This document shows, in pieces, positions 15,754-25,255 of a DNA stretch of 39,672 nucleotides. Each line of letters starts with the position of its first letter. The stretch's first letter is position 1. The position numbers were made by a program, and so were the translations under genes. Origin of the DNA: JABDJZ01 sp047619685 (GTDB taxonomy: Bacteria > Bacteroidota > Rhodothermia > Rhodothermales > UBA10348); assembly GCA_047619685.1 (NCBI GenBank), contig JBLHLC010000035.1, positions 1-39,672 on the forward strand, read 5' to 3'. The notes under the pieces were generated by a model. The model worked only from the letters and a program-made list of their open reading frames with translations. It did not search any database and was not told where the DNA came from.

Positions 15754-16674
15754 ATGGTTAAGAGTGTCTTGATAACCGGTGCCAACGGAGGCCTGGGAAA
15801 AGAGTGTGCCCGTCAACTTGCCCTTCAGGATGGTACCGAGAAGGTCTATCTGGGGTGCAGGAGCGAAGCGAAGGCAAAGGCAGCGAAACGCTCGCTGGAA
15901 GAGTCCACGGGCAAGTCGATCTTCGAAATCGTTCTGATGGACGTTTCAGACCTGAGTTCCGTCAGGTCTGCCGTCTCGTCTCTCGACGGACCCATTGACG
16001 GGCTCGTCATGAACGCCGGCGGAATGGGTGGGCCTACACCGGGAGCGAAAACCAGCGACGGCGTGACTCAGCTATTTGCTACGAACGTCCTTGGACACGT
16101 GGTGCTATTAGATGAGCTATTAAAGGCGAACAAGCTGACCGGGGTTGCGCTCTATGCCGGTTCCGAAGGAGCGCGTGGCGTTCTGGCAATGGGAATGAAG
16201 CGCCCGGAACTCAAGACGTCATCTGTGGATGAATGTATGACCATATGCGATGGCTCCATGTGGCCCAATAAGCTGGATCCCATGGTGGCCTACGGGCCCG
16301 TAAAGTACATCGCTGCTTTGTGGATGTCCTCGCTGTCTCGCCGGCATCCAGACGTGCGGTTCGTGACCATGAGTCCGGGCGGAACCAGCGGGACTGAGGT
16401 CATGAATGATCTTCCGCCGGTGATGAAGTTCATGTTCACCCACATTGGACTGAGGCTCATGCCTCTCATGGGGCTCATGCACAAACTGGAGTTGGGAGCC
16501 AAGCGATACGTGGACGGCCTGAACGACGACTCATTCAAGAGTGGCGTCTTCTACGGAAGCAAGAAGCATGTTCTTACCGGTCCACTGGTCGACCAGAGCA
16601 CAATCTTCGCCGACCTGGCCAACGAGTCCTTTCAGGACAACGCGAACGAGGCCATCCACCGGTTTATCAAGTAA
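15754..16674 (+). CDS. Short-chain dehydrogenase/reductase
   Basis: A 306-aa cytoplasmic Rossmann-fold oxidoreductase. It has the cofactor motif TGANGGLG (residues 8-15), the NAGG strand motif (about 91-94), a Ser in YAGSEGA and the catalytic YGPVK (Y-x-x-x-K). LGCRSEAK after the second strand, with its basic residue, suggests NADPH preference, similar to protochlorophyllide reductase/retinol dehydrogenase-like SDRs. The C-terminal extension (about 215-306) is longer than in the classical 250-aa members and contains a Met-rich hydrophobic stretch (KFMFTHIGLRLMPLMGLM), which may form a lid or membrane contact. It lies between divergent and convergent neighbours, so it is probably monocistronic. 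Substrate unknown. Confidence 0.87.
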   Translation: MVKSVLITGANGGLGKECARQLALQDGTEKVYLGCRSEAKAKAAKRSLEESTGKSIFEIVLMDVSDLSSVRSAVSSLDGPIDGLVMNAGGMGGPTPGAKTSDGVTQLFATNVLGHVVLLDELLKANKLTGVALYAGSEGARGVLAMGMKRPELKTSSVDECMTICDGSMWPNKLDPMVAYGPVKYIAALWMSSLSRRHPDVRFVTMSPGGTSGTEVMNDLPPVMKFMFTHIGLRLMPLMGLMHKLELGAKRYVDGLNDDSFKSGVFYGSKKHVLTGPLVDQSTIFADLANESFQDNANEAIHRFIK

Positions 16675-16704
16675 CGGAGAGCCTCAGCGGCCCTGTGGCC
16701 CGGC

Positions 16705-19587
16705 TCAGCCGCCTTCGGTGGCCTTCTTCAGGGCCTCGGCGGCCTTCTTCTTCTCCAACTCCTTCTCCAGGAACGGGATGCCATCTGTTATCCACTTGGC
16801 AGGCTCGCGATCTCGGAGGAAATGGTTGAACCAGTCGTGTGTCCGGTTGGCGTAGTCCATCTGGTTCTGCTTCAACCGAAGGCCGTGGTTCTCGCCGTCG
16901 TACACCAGAAGGACAAATTCCTTCTCCATCCGGCGCATGGTATTGTAGAGCTCGACGCCTTGATTGAAATCAACCGCGCCGTCTTCGTCCCCGAAGGCGA
17001 CCAGTAGTGGTGTGTTGATATTGGCGGCGTTGAAGACAGGCGAGTTCTGGATAAACTTGTCCAAGTCCTCCCAATACGGTTTCGGAAAGCGGCCCTGGCT
17101 GATCTCGAATATGGTGGCATCTGTACCCCCTGAGTTCCAGTACATGGAATTGTACATCGAGATCATGTTAGTGAGCGGTGCTCCCGCCACAGCGGCGGAA
17201 AAGATGTCGGTCTGCGTCACGACAAACGACGTCTGATAAGCACCCCACGAGTGGCCAGTAAGGCCAATTCTGGTTTCGTCGATCATTCCCGTTTCAACCA
17301 CGGCGGCCACGGCCGGAACCAGGGCTTCGACGGCCGACATACCAGGGTCACTCAGGCGGTAGACGATGTCGGGCTCGTACACGAAATACCCTTCCGCCGA
17401 AAACCGCCTTTGGTTGTACGCGCTTGTGCGGCTCGGCAACGTATAGCTGTGCAGGCTCTGGCTCCGGAGCTCGTAGATGTAGACGACCATCGGGTATTTC
17501 TTTCCGGGCTCGTAGTCCGCTGGATACAACAAGCGTCCCTGAAGGGGCACGCCGTTGTCGTTGGTGAAGTCCACCAGTTCGGTGTGGCCCCACTTGTAAT
17601 CAGCCTGCTGTGGGTTTGTGTTGGTCAGCTGGATGGGTGAGTCGAAACTTTCATCGACCGCATAGATGTTCGGCGATTCGTCAGCCTTCTGCGTCATCAC
17701 CGTGTACACGCTGGCGTCCTTGGCTCTTTTTAGGCTGGAAATGGCTCTGGGCTCATACATGAGACGGTCCACGGACGCCTGGTCTTCGGTCCAGCCTCGG
17801 CTACTTCGAAGGGCGTAATAGCCTGATTCTTTGGTGAAGTCTCCGTAGGCGCTGAAAAACACCGGTTCGTCCGGTCCGATCGTGTCGTTCTCGAAGTCAA
17901 CGCGCACCTGACGAAAGCGGACCTTGTCGTCTGCTCCGAAGGTGAGTCTCTGCGTTCCGCTCCCGTCTGCCTTGACTCTGTAGACGTCGTATTGGTCGTA
18001 CAACATGACAGAGCCATCGTCTCGGGACCACTGCGCGCTTCCGAAGGGGCGATCGTGTTCACGCCCGTCGACCGACACGAAATCATTGAACCGCGCATCC
18101 ACGTCAGCCGTCAGATTTCGATGTTCCCCGTCCGCGACTGAATAGGACCACCAGTCGTTGTCCTGGAAATACAGCACGAAGTACCCGTCGGGCGACGTGC
18201 TGACACGTTCGATTCGCTCCAGAATCCTCTTGCGGTCGCCAGTCTCCGTATCAATCACGTACACATCGTTCCAGGTCTCGCGAAGCGCGGGCTGATAGGG
18301 TGTGGGATCATACCCGACGCCATGATGCTGGTCGCCAGTTAGGGATATCGAGCGGATGTCGTCGCCGGCCAGTTTGGCGAAAGTGTCTCCGGCGAAGGTC
18401 CAGGAGGAGAGGTAGGTGAAGTTCTGATCTCTGTTGGCGGTCACACCCTGCCGGGGCTGGACGTCGGCGTCTTTCCAGTGCCAGATGTCCACTCCGGCCG
18501 GTTCCAGGTCCTTGTCACGGTCGGCGTTGGTCTTTTGGCCGCCCTTGGGGTCGTCCTCGTCCTCGCCTTCGTCCTCTTCGTCCTCCTCGCCTTCGTCAGC
18601 ATCCGCATCATCGTCGTCATCAACCCCCTCTGCCGATTCGCCCCCATCCTCGGACTCATCTTCAGCCCGCTCTTTCAGGCCAAAAAACACTCTTGAGCCA
18701 TCCTCCGAGAACCTTACGCCTCCCTCTGAGGCAATTCTGAACCCGGACGGGAATGTGTCGTGGTGGGCGGCGTCAAAGATCAGCTGCCGGCCGGACCCCT
18801 GGAGGCCGGAATAAACCACCACGATGTGATCCAGGTAGTCTGCTCCGACACGCTCGCCTTCCTTCAGGTAGGCAAGATCATAGGAGTCGTCGCGCCACAC
18901 CAGATCGCTGAACGTCTTGTCATCGCTCTCCAGAACGCGGATCGTGGATGCCTGGAGGTCCAGCAATTGAACGCCGTTTCCAAGTTGTTCGTTGGCATCA
19001 ATGGCCACCGCCAGCAGGGCGCCTTGGGGACTGAATGCATAATCCGAGACATTGCCCACGTTCTGATTGGAACCGGCGACAAGATTCCGAACCACGAGGT
19101 CGGTCCCACCGGTCTTGACGCCCTCAGCCTTGTATTTGCGCATGGCCAGGTACCGACCGTCGTCGGAAAACACGGCAGACTGCACGTGGGCGATGGTATC
19201 GACCTGGGCGGTCGCCAGATTCATAAGGCCCAGAGAGTTTTCAACCGTCTTCTTGGCTTTCAGCAGTTTGGCGCGTTCGTCCTCCGAAACTCCGATCGTA
19301 AAGGCCAGCCAGGCGCTGTCATTCGAGAACGTGGGGTTTGACCCAAGGTCGAAGGAATGTTCGTCCTCGGACCCGACTGGTTTCACCCGCAGAGAACCGT
19401 CACCCTGGACTGGCAGAATCTGATATGCGAACCAGAGTCCGTTGGGCGAAAGCGTGTTTGTCTCAATACGTTGCCACTGGGCATAGTCCTCGAGAGTCAG
19501 GTCCTTCTTCTGTCCAGAAGAGACCTGGGTCGACGCCAGTAGGAATGAAAACACAAGGAAGACTTGGCCGGTTCGAAGTGATAACAT
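16705..19587 (-). CDS. Secreted prolyl oligopeptidase family (S9) serine peptidase
   Basis: A 960-aa exported peptidase. A signal peptide is present at residues 1-26 (FLVFSFLLASTQVSSG). A long WD40/PD40-like beta-propeller covers about 27-680 and an alpha/beta hydrolase domain covers the rest. The catalytic Ser is in GHSWGAY (about 779), the Asp in AFGDEDGAVDF (about 865) and the His in DGENHGLR (about 901). Within the propeller, at about 304-346, is an almost purely Asp/Glu/Gly insert, encoded by a GTCCTC-rich stretch near 18545-18680. The normal propeller has no such loop, so it is a lineage-specific low-complexity insertion. The C-terminus ends in a Lys/Ala/Glu-rich helix. It likely digests oligopeptides in the periplasm, alongside the aminopeptidase P encoded upstream. 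Confidence 0.92.
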   Translation of the reverse strand: MLSLRTGQVFLVFSFLLASTQVSSGQKKDLTLEDYAQWQRIETNTLSPNGLWFAYQILPVQGDGSLRVKPVGSEDEHSFDLGSNPTFSNDSAWLAFTIGVSEDERAKLLKAKKTVENSLGLMNLATAQVDTIAHVQSAVFSDDGRYLAMRKYKAEGVKTGGTDLVVRNLVAGSNQNVGNVSDYAFSPQGALLAVAIDANEQLGNGVQLLDLQASTIRVLESDDKTFSDLVWRDDSYDLAYLKEGERVGADYLDHIVVVYSGLQGSGRQLIFDAAHHDTFPSGFRIASEGGVRFSEDGSRVFFGLKERAEDESEDGGESAEGVDDDDDADADEGEEDEEDEGEDEDDPKGGQKTNADRDKDLEPAGVDIWHWKDADVQPRQGVTANRDQNFTYLSSWTFAGDTFAKLAGDDIRSISLTGDQHHGVGYDPTPYQPALRETWNDVYVIDTETGDRKRILERIERVSTSPDGYFVLYFQDNDWWSYSVADGEHRNLTADVDARFNDFVSVDGREHDRPFGSAQWSRDDGSVMLYDQYDVYRVKADGSGTQRLTFGADDKVRFRQVRVDFENDTIGPDEPVFFSAYGDFTKESGYYALRSSRGWTEDQASVDRLMYEPRAISSLKRAKDASVYTVMTQKADESPNIYAVDESFDSPIQLTNTNPQQADYKWGHTELVDFTNDNGVPLQGRLLYPADYEPGKKYPMVVYIYELRSQSLHSYTLPSRTSAYNQRRFSAEGYFVYEPDIVYRLSDPGMSAVEALVPAVAAVVETGMIDETRIGLTGHSWGAYQTSFVVTQTDIFSAAVAGAPLTNMISMYNSMYWNSGGTDATIFEISQGRFPKPYWEDLDKFIQNSPVFNAANINTPLLVAFGDEDGAVDFNQGVELYNTMRRMEKEFVLLVYDGENHGLRLKQNQMDYANRTHDWFNHFLRDREPAKWITDGIPFLEKELEKKKAAEALKKATEGG

Positions 19588-21114
19588 TTCTCTCTATCTG
19601 GGCTGTCTGAGGAGGGGATGAAGCTAAGGCAGGCGCGAAGGCAGTCGCTACTCAGGGGGCAGATATTTCCGGGAATGGCAATAGGGCAGCCGGCAGAATT
19701 TGCATAGTGGCCAAGTTCCAGGCAGCCAGACTGAACCAGGAGGGGGGCCGTCGACCGACGTGGCTCGGGCTTCAATCGGCTTGGCGAGAGGCCACGCTGG
19801 GCATCGTTGCGGTCCGGCGTAGCTCGTGATTGGTCGCATTAACGGGGTCGGCGGAGTCGTCGGGGTCGCGGGGGTCGCCGGGGTCGCGGTCGCCCGGTTG
19901 GGAGGTCGGGCGTTCCTGGGTCTGGACAGCGACGCGGTGAACACGTGGGTTCTGCCTGGCCCCGTCCAACGGCGAGGCCCAAGTGGACCTCCTTGACGGT
20001 CGCGGAGACTCGTTCAAGGTCCGCCACTCCAGCCGGCTGGGCGACCGTCCAAATCCTGCCGGAGCGACGAAGACTCTCGTGGACGATGGCCTCACCGCCA
20101 CCGAGCCTGAATCTGTGCGAGGCCGAAGGAGCGATGCCCAATGACCAGCGGGAGTTGCCCTGTCGAGCTGCCGCGACGCCTGCGGCGGATCCCGACCCTC
20201 CCGGAATGCCGGGCGGCGTTGAGGAAGATCGCGTGGTATTCGCTGTCTGGCCCTAGCCTCCTTGGCGCCGAAAGACAGCGATCTTGACGTTGGTTCAAGA
20301 GGGCACCAACTTCGCAGCGTTCCAGCGCCGCAATCCTGCCAATAGAAGCGCAACGTGTGGCAATCCAACGGGTAACCCTTTGTAATCGTAAGCACCACAT
20401 GATGGGTGGGGGGAGGGCCTAGGCGGTCTTTTGGTAGACTTCCTTGCCCAAAACGAGGGCTTGCGCGAGGCGCGGCATCAGGGAGTCTCTGGCCCGGTGT
20501 CCGGCCAGGCGAGAGACCCGGCGCCGTAGTCCCGGGGCGGTTGGCGGCTTGGTTGCTGTTATTCTTGAAGGAAGTCAATGAAGGGCCGGCGGACGCGGAG
20601 CAGGCCTCGAGTCACGGGTAGGCGGGGGCCGCCGGCAGTGAGGGAAGCCGCCACTCGCACGCGCTCAGGAGTCCGCCCCGGACGTCTCTTGGCGCCCGCT
20701 TGACGCGGCGTGTACACCACCCGGTCGGGGCTGGTCAGGGCAGTGATTGTAGTCGCAGTAGTTTCGCCCGATGGGATCCGAACCGTGCCCCGACCAGCCG
20801 GAGTTTTCGCCTGTGCGATCGGGGCGTTCTCCTTTGACGGGTGCGTGCGACGGGGCGCCTGGACGCACTGGTTGAGGGGCCCCTCGCTCCTTGCCGCTGC
20901 AATCGGCCGAGCATGAGGGAATGCCAACCGACTCGCCGCAACACCCCCCCCGGCGACCGCAAACCACGGCCACAAGTACCTGCCTCTGTGATCAATTTGC
21001 ACAGGAAGAATCTGCCCGTCTCGGCCAGGGCAGGTTGGGAAGGCAATTCCGCTCAGACGGAATCAGGAGAGGTTGGCTGCCGTACCCTTGCTTCCGAAAT
21101 ACAATCTCACGCAC
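19588..21114. other. Long non-coding block upstream of the phosphoesterase gene
   Basis: About 1.5 kb without a convincing gene. Overlapping open frames exist on both strands (the largest 19772-20578 on minus), but they have random Arg/Pro/Ser-rich composition and cross the tandem repeat. A 9-bp tandem array is at 19844-19888 and a run of eight C residues at 20944-20951. The left end must include the S9 peptidase promoter. I saw no structural RNA gene signature. Confidence 0.5.
19844..19888. repeat. Tandem array of five 9-bp units (GGGGTCGNN)
   Basis: Consecutive units read GGGGTCGGC, GGAGTCGTC, GGGGTCGCG, GGGGTCGCC and GGGGTCGCG. The array is followed by further GTCG-containing sequence. 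It lies in non-coding DNA and is probably a slippage-prone minisatellite. Confidence 0.8.
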
Positions 21115-23865
21115 GTGTCGAAATATCTTCCGCTACTGGCTTTTTGTCTTGTCGCAACCGCCTGTCAACCTGGCGAAGACCACTGGGTGGCCAATGCTCC
21201 CGCCGGAGCACGCCTCACCGCGATTGACCGGGAGGGAATCACGGTTATTCCCAACGGCAGGCTGCTGACCCCGCTGGGAACGAGTGTCCGGGTCGCGCCT
21301 CACCCGTACGGCCTCGAAGTGAGTCCCGACGGCAACCGTGCGGTGACGGCCAATTCGGGAACGGGTCCGTTCGCGATATCGATCATAGATGACCTGACCG
21401 GGATCGCGCCCTCGGTTCGGCAACTGCCAGCGGGTCCAGAATCTGACGAAGGGGCCAAACCCACGGTGTTCATGGGACTGGCGTTTTCCCCGGACGGCAG
21501 CACACTGTATGGTGGGGGCGGACAGGGGGGGCAGATCCTTGTTTTTGATGCGACCTCGGGCGAAAGGCGCGGCTCTATTGATGCGAACGTCCCCATGGGC
21601 GGGCGGCAGTTTGAGCACTCTTACATTGGAGACCTGGCACTGAGCGCCGACGGCTCGACGCTCTACGCGGTGGATCAGACCAACTTTCGCCTCATCATCG
21701 CGGACGTAGCCACCAGGAAGGTCAAGGCCAGCGTTCCCGTGGGCAGGTACCCGTTCGGCGTCACGCTCTCTCCCGACGGCGGCAGTGCGTTTGTGGCGAA
21801 TGTCGGGATGTATGAGTACAGCATGATTGAGGGCGTTGATGCGGACGCGGATTCTCCTAGGCTCGGGACGACGTTTCCGGCCGCGGCATTCGGGAGCGAA
21901 CAGGCGCATACAGGCACCGAGGCAGAGGGCTACCAGATTCCGGGCCTGGGCGATCCCAATGCGCCGGAGAGCTTCTCCGTCTGGACCGTGGACGTGCGCC
22001 GGGCTGGGGCGGAGCACGTGGTCTCGCGGATCAAGACGGGTTATCTGGTAGGCGAGTGGGTGGAGGAGTTTCCCAATATTGGTGGCTCGAGTCCCAATTC
22101 GCTGGTCGCTACCGACCGTCTGGTCTTTGTCTCCAACGGCAACAACGACACCGTGTCGGTTATTGATGTGGCGGCCGATTCCGTGGTCGCAGAGATCAAG
22201 CTTGAACTGGATCCGCGGCTGGCCGGCCTTCGAGGCCACATTCCGTTCGGCATGGCGCTTTCGCCAGATGGAGACCGGTTGTACGTGGCCGAGGCTGGCA
22301 TCAATGCCGTGGCAGTCGTGGATACCCGATCCTTTACGGTTTTAGGCCACCTCCCGGTTGGTTGGTTTCCGTCCAAGGTTGCGGTCACTCCGGATGGCGA
22401 GAACCTCATTGTCGCAAACGCCAAAGGGTGGGGAAGCGGGCCCAACGGCGGACCGGATTTCCAGGAAGACGAACGGGGCGCCTATGTGGGCGGCCTCATG
22501 AACGGCTTCGTATCAATTATTCCCATCCCAAGCGACGGGGACCTGCCCGGCCACACCAGCCAGGTTGTCAAGAACAACTTCAGCTTCGAGCGACCCCGGA
22601 CTGCGTCATCCCCCATTCCCGCCTACCCTGGAGAGAGAGTCAGTCCGATCGAGCACATCGTCTTCATCACGAAGGAAAACCGGACCTATGACGAGGTCTT
22701 CGGACAGTTGACTCCTGCAAGAGGAGAGGCTTCACTGGCGCGTTTCGGGGCCAACCAGGACCTGGAGCGGGGCGGTATCTCCCTTTCTGGCGTGGATGTC
22801 ATGCCCAACCACCTTGCCCTGGCCGGTCAGTTCGGGATCGGAGACAACTTCTACTGCGATTCCGATGTCTCCGCAGACGGGCACCGGTGGTTGGTTGGCG
22901 TTTATCCCAACGAGTGGGTCGAAACGAGTGTGGCCGCGGCGTACGGCGGTCGGCGGAGCATGACGCTCCCGACCACGGCCCCCGGAGTGCTCAGCTTTGT
23001 GGGGTCCTCAGGAGCCATTTATCCCGAGGACTACCCGGAGGCTGGGTCTATCTGGGATCACATGGAGCGCGGGGACGTCGAGTTCTTCAACTTCGGTCTG
23101 GGCTTTGAATTTGCCCCCGGATGGGAAGAGCAGGAATTCAAATACACCGGTATCCGCCTGCCCATCAACTACCCCATGCCGGCGCCATTGTGGGAGCGCA
23201 CCTCTAAGAAGTTTGCCACCTACAATACCAGCATTCCTGACCAGTTTAGAGTGGACATGTTTATAGAGGAGTTTGAGGAGCGCTGGGCAGACGGAGGCCT
23301 TCCACCCGTCCTGACCATGATGCTCCCCAACGATCACGGAGCAGGGGTCCGACCCGACGAGGGATACCCGTTCTTCGAGAGTTTCATGGCAGACAATGAT
23401 CTGGCCCTCGGACGGGTCATCGAGTACCTGTCACATACGCCCTACTGGGAGAAGATGATGATCGTCGTCACTGAGGACGATCCCCAGGGTGGCGTGGACC
23501 ACGTGGACGCCCACCGAAGCGTGCTCATGGTCGTGTCACCCTGGGCGAAGCGGGGCCACGTTGCCGGCCTCCACTACAGCTTTGGGTCCATCATGAAGAC
23601 CTTCTGGAACGTGTTGGGACTGCCCTACCTGAATCAGTACGATGCGGGAGCCACGGACCTGGCGGACTTCTTCCTGACTGAGCCAGACTTCACGCCCTAC
23701 ACCGCCATTGCTCCCGATCGCGCCCTCTTTGACCCGGCCTTGGCGCTGGATCCCATGGATGCGGATTTCAACTGGGAAGCACTGTCCGAGTCGCCCGAAA
23801 TGGACGATGTGGAGACCATGCAGGCGTGGGCTGAAACCGGGTTTGAGGCGCGGCAGGAAGAGTGA
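21115..23865 (+). CDS. Lipoprotein with YVTN beta-propeller and phosphoesterase domain
   Basis: About 916 aa. The GTG at 21115 is preferred because it gives a compact lipoprotein signal (YLPLLAFCLVATAC); a TTG at 21073 directly behind AGGAGAGG is the alternative and would add 14 residues. Residues about 40-480 form a YVTN/SMP-30-like beta-propeller with repeated blades of the type LSPDG..LYV (SPDGNRAVTANSG, SPDGSTLYGGGG, SADGSTLYAVDQ, SPDGDRLYVAEAG, TPDGENLIVANAK). Residues about 520-880 form a phosphoesterase domain of the acid phosphatase/phospholipase C-like family: IEHIVFITKENRTYDEVFGQL, MLPNDHGAG, and MIVVTEDDPQGGVDHVDAHR with its metal-binding acids and His. It is predicted to be a surface or periplasmic phosphate-ester hydrolase. 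Substrate unknown. Confidence 0.87.
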   Translation: MSKYLPLLAFCLVATACQPGEDHWVANAPAGARLTAIDREGITVIPNGRLLTPLGTSVRVAPHPYGLEVSPDGNRAVTANSGTGPFAISIIDDLTGIAPSVRQLPAGPESDEGAKPTVFMGLAFSPDGSTLYGGGGQGGQILVFDATSGERRGSIDANVPMGGRQFEHSYIGDLALSADGSTLYAVDQTNFRLIIADVATRKVKASVPVGRYPFGVTLSPDGGSAFVANVGMYEYSMIEGVDADADSPRLGTTFPAAAFGSEQAHTGTEAEGYQIPGLGDPNAPESFSVWTVDVRRAGAEHVVSRIKTGYLVGEWVEEFPNIGGSSPNSLVATDRLVFVSNGNNDTVSVIDVAADSVVAEIKLELDPRLAGLRGHIPFGMALSPDGDRLYVAEAGINAVAVVDTRSFTVLGHLPVGWFPSKVAVTPDGENLIVANAKGWGSGPNGGPDFQEDERGAYVGGLMNGFVSIIPIPSDGDLPGHTSQVVKNNFSFERPRTASSPIPAYPGERVSPIEHIVFITKENRTYDEVFGQLTPARGEASLARFGANQDLERGGISLSGVDVMPNHLALAGQFGIGDNFYCDSDVSADGHRWLVGVYPNEWVETSVAAAYGGRRSMTLPTTAPGVLSFVGSSGAIYPEDYPEAGSIWDHMERGDVEFFNFGLGFEFAPGWEEQEFKYTGIRLPINYPMPAPLWERTSKKFATYNTSIPDQFRVDMFIEEFEERWADGGLPPVLTMMLPNDHGAGVRPDEGYPFFESFMADNDLALGRVIEYLSHTPYWEKMMIVVTEDDPQGGVDHVDAHRSVLMVVSPWAKRGHVAGLHYSFGSIMKTFWNVLGLPYLNQYDAGATDLADFFLTEPDFTPYTAIAPDRALFDPALALDPMDADFNWEALSESPEMDDVETMQAWAETGFEARQEE

Positions 23866-23898
23866 TCTGCTGAGACCTGCTCCCCGGTCGCCTGGATA

Positions 23899-24138
23899 CT
23901 AACGCTTGAAGTAAGCTCGCAAGTCGATTTCGCAGGCCAAGAATTCCTCCGCCGAAAGTTTGGTGACTCGGCGAGTTCGAATGCCTTTTCCAGCCGCGTT
24001 GAAAACGCAAACCGATGTCCGGGTTGTTTTGGCAATGTCACCGGCAGGAGAGTTGAGCCGGATAGAAATGTGCCTGTAGAGGGACAAGAGGGGGTTCCAG
24101 GGTATAGATGCCAAGACGTCCGAGGTCGGCTTCGTCAT
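23899..24138 (-). CDS. Small hypothetical protein (possible remnant)
   Basis: A 79-aa minus-strand frame from an ATG at 24138. Its composition looks protein-like (SIPWNPLLSLYRHISIRL, then RRVTKLSAEEFLACEIDLRA), unlike the random frames around it, but I do not recognise a family and there is no good ribosome binding site. The open frame continues to 24354, into the start of the cytochrome gene, where it looks antisense. It may be a short gene or the tail of a lost one. Confidence 0.3.
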   Translation of the reverse strand: MTKPTSDVLASIPWNPLLSLYRHISIRLNSPAGDIAKTTRTSVCVFNAAGKGIRTRRVTKLSAEEFLACEIDLRAYFKR

Positions 24139-24298
24139 TCCATCAGGGACAGAAACTCGCCCATGGCCAGAAAGCCCGGCGACGGCGCGGTCACCTCGGA
24201 GACTCGGCATACCGGCTTCTCGATCGACCCCACCTTGGCCGCTTGGCCCGGCAGAAAGCCCGGCATGCCTTTCGACGAAACCCTGGCGATTCGCCCCT

Positions 24299-25163
24299 AT
24301 GAAGACAGTACTCAAGTGGATGGTTCGAGCGGTCGCAGCCATTTTCGTGGTCATCCTGCTCCTGATCGGTACCGTCTATTTTCGGGGCATGAGCGTGATG
24401 AAGGGGTTCCCGGAGTACGCCGAGCCCACCCTTGCAATTTCCGGCGACTCGGCCTCGGTGGCACATGGAGCTTACCTGGTACGGACCCACGTATGTATTG
24501 ACTGCCACGGTTCCGATCTTGGGAGAGCGATCATAGTCGATGATGCTCCTTTTCTCATCGTTGCTCCCAACCTGACCCGAGGGGACGGGGGCGTTGCCGC
24601 CGCGATGGATGACGCGAAGTGGATCCGCGCAGTCCGGGGAGGGATCGGTGTTGACGGCAGGGCGCTCATGGTCATGCCGTCTGAAGGTTATCACAATCTG
24701 AGCGATGAAGAAGCATCTGACCTGGTTGCCTATGTCAGGCAGGTGGAGCCCGTTGATCGACAGTTACCAGCATCCGGTCCGGACGCGCTTTTCAATATCG
24801 CGGCGGGCGCAGGGGTGTTTCGCCCGGCAGCCGCAGACATCGACCGGCTTGGACCTCGCCCATCCATGCCCGAAATGGGTCCGACCGCGGAATGGGGTTT
24901 CTACAGGACCCGCAACAGTTGCGCTGTGTGCCATGGCGCGGATCTCAAGGGTGCCCAGCCTCCGGATCCTGACGCGCCACTCGCACCCAATCTCGTGTCT
25001 GTCACGGGTTGGGTTGGGCGGGTTCAAGGCATTCCTCAGGTCAGGAACGACCCCGTGCGGGAGAGCCGTCGACAACGAGTTCATGCCCTGGAAGTCCATC
25101 GGGGCCATGACCGACGTGGAGTTGGAAGCGATCTACGAATACCTCCAGACGCTGACTCCCTGA
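24299..25163 (+). pseudogene. Diheme cytochrome c, frameshifted in its second domain
   Basis: An N-terminal hydrophobic anchor (AAIFVVILLLIGTVYF) precedes two c-type haem domains, with CIDCH near residue 67 and CAVCH near residue 218. The first domain has a Met-containing tail typical of axial ligation. In the second domain the frame starting at 24299 runs off into low-quality sequence and stops at 25222. The proper continuation (GFKAFLRSGTTPCGR, DNEFMPWKSIGAMTD, ending EYLQTLTP) lies one base over and stops at 25163. A single extra base at about 25010-25025, in a G/T-rich run, explains this. Without it the product would be a normal diheme periplasmic electron carrier of about 288 aa with Met in FMPW as likely axial ligand. 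It may be a true mutation or a sequencing error. The downstream propeller-cytochrome gene is a probable partner. Confidence 0.85.
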
Positions 25164-25255
25164 CGGCCGGCTTGGACACGTTGCCATCCGCGCGGTTTGT
25201 GCCAACCCGTTGCATCGGATAAGTTCAGGGCGATCCCCCCAATTCGGCCCCTCCC

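Noticed and set aside
19772..20578. 268-aa minus-strand ORF in the second non-coding block
   Set aside because: Composition is random Arg/Pro/Ser-rich and it runs through the 9-bp tandem array; no domain pattern is seen.
20710..20973. Overlapping short ORFs on both strands that look superficially protein-like
   Set aside because: No consistent frame, start signal or known motif; neither strand is better than chance for GC-rich DNA.
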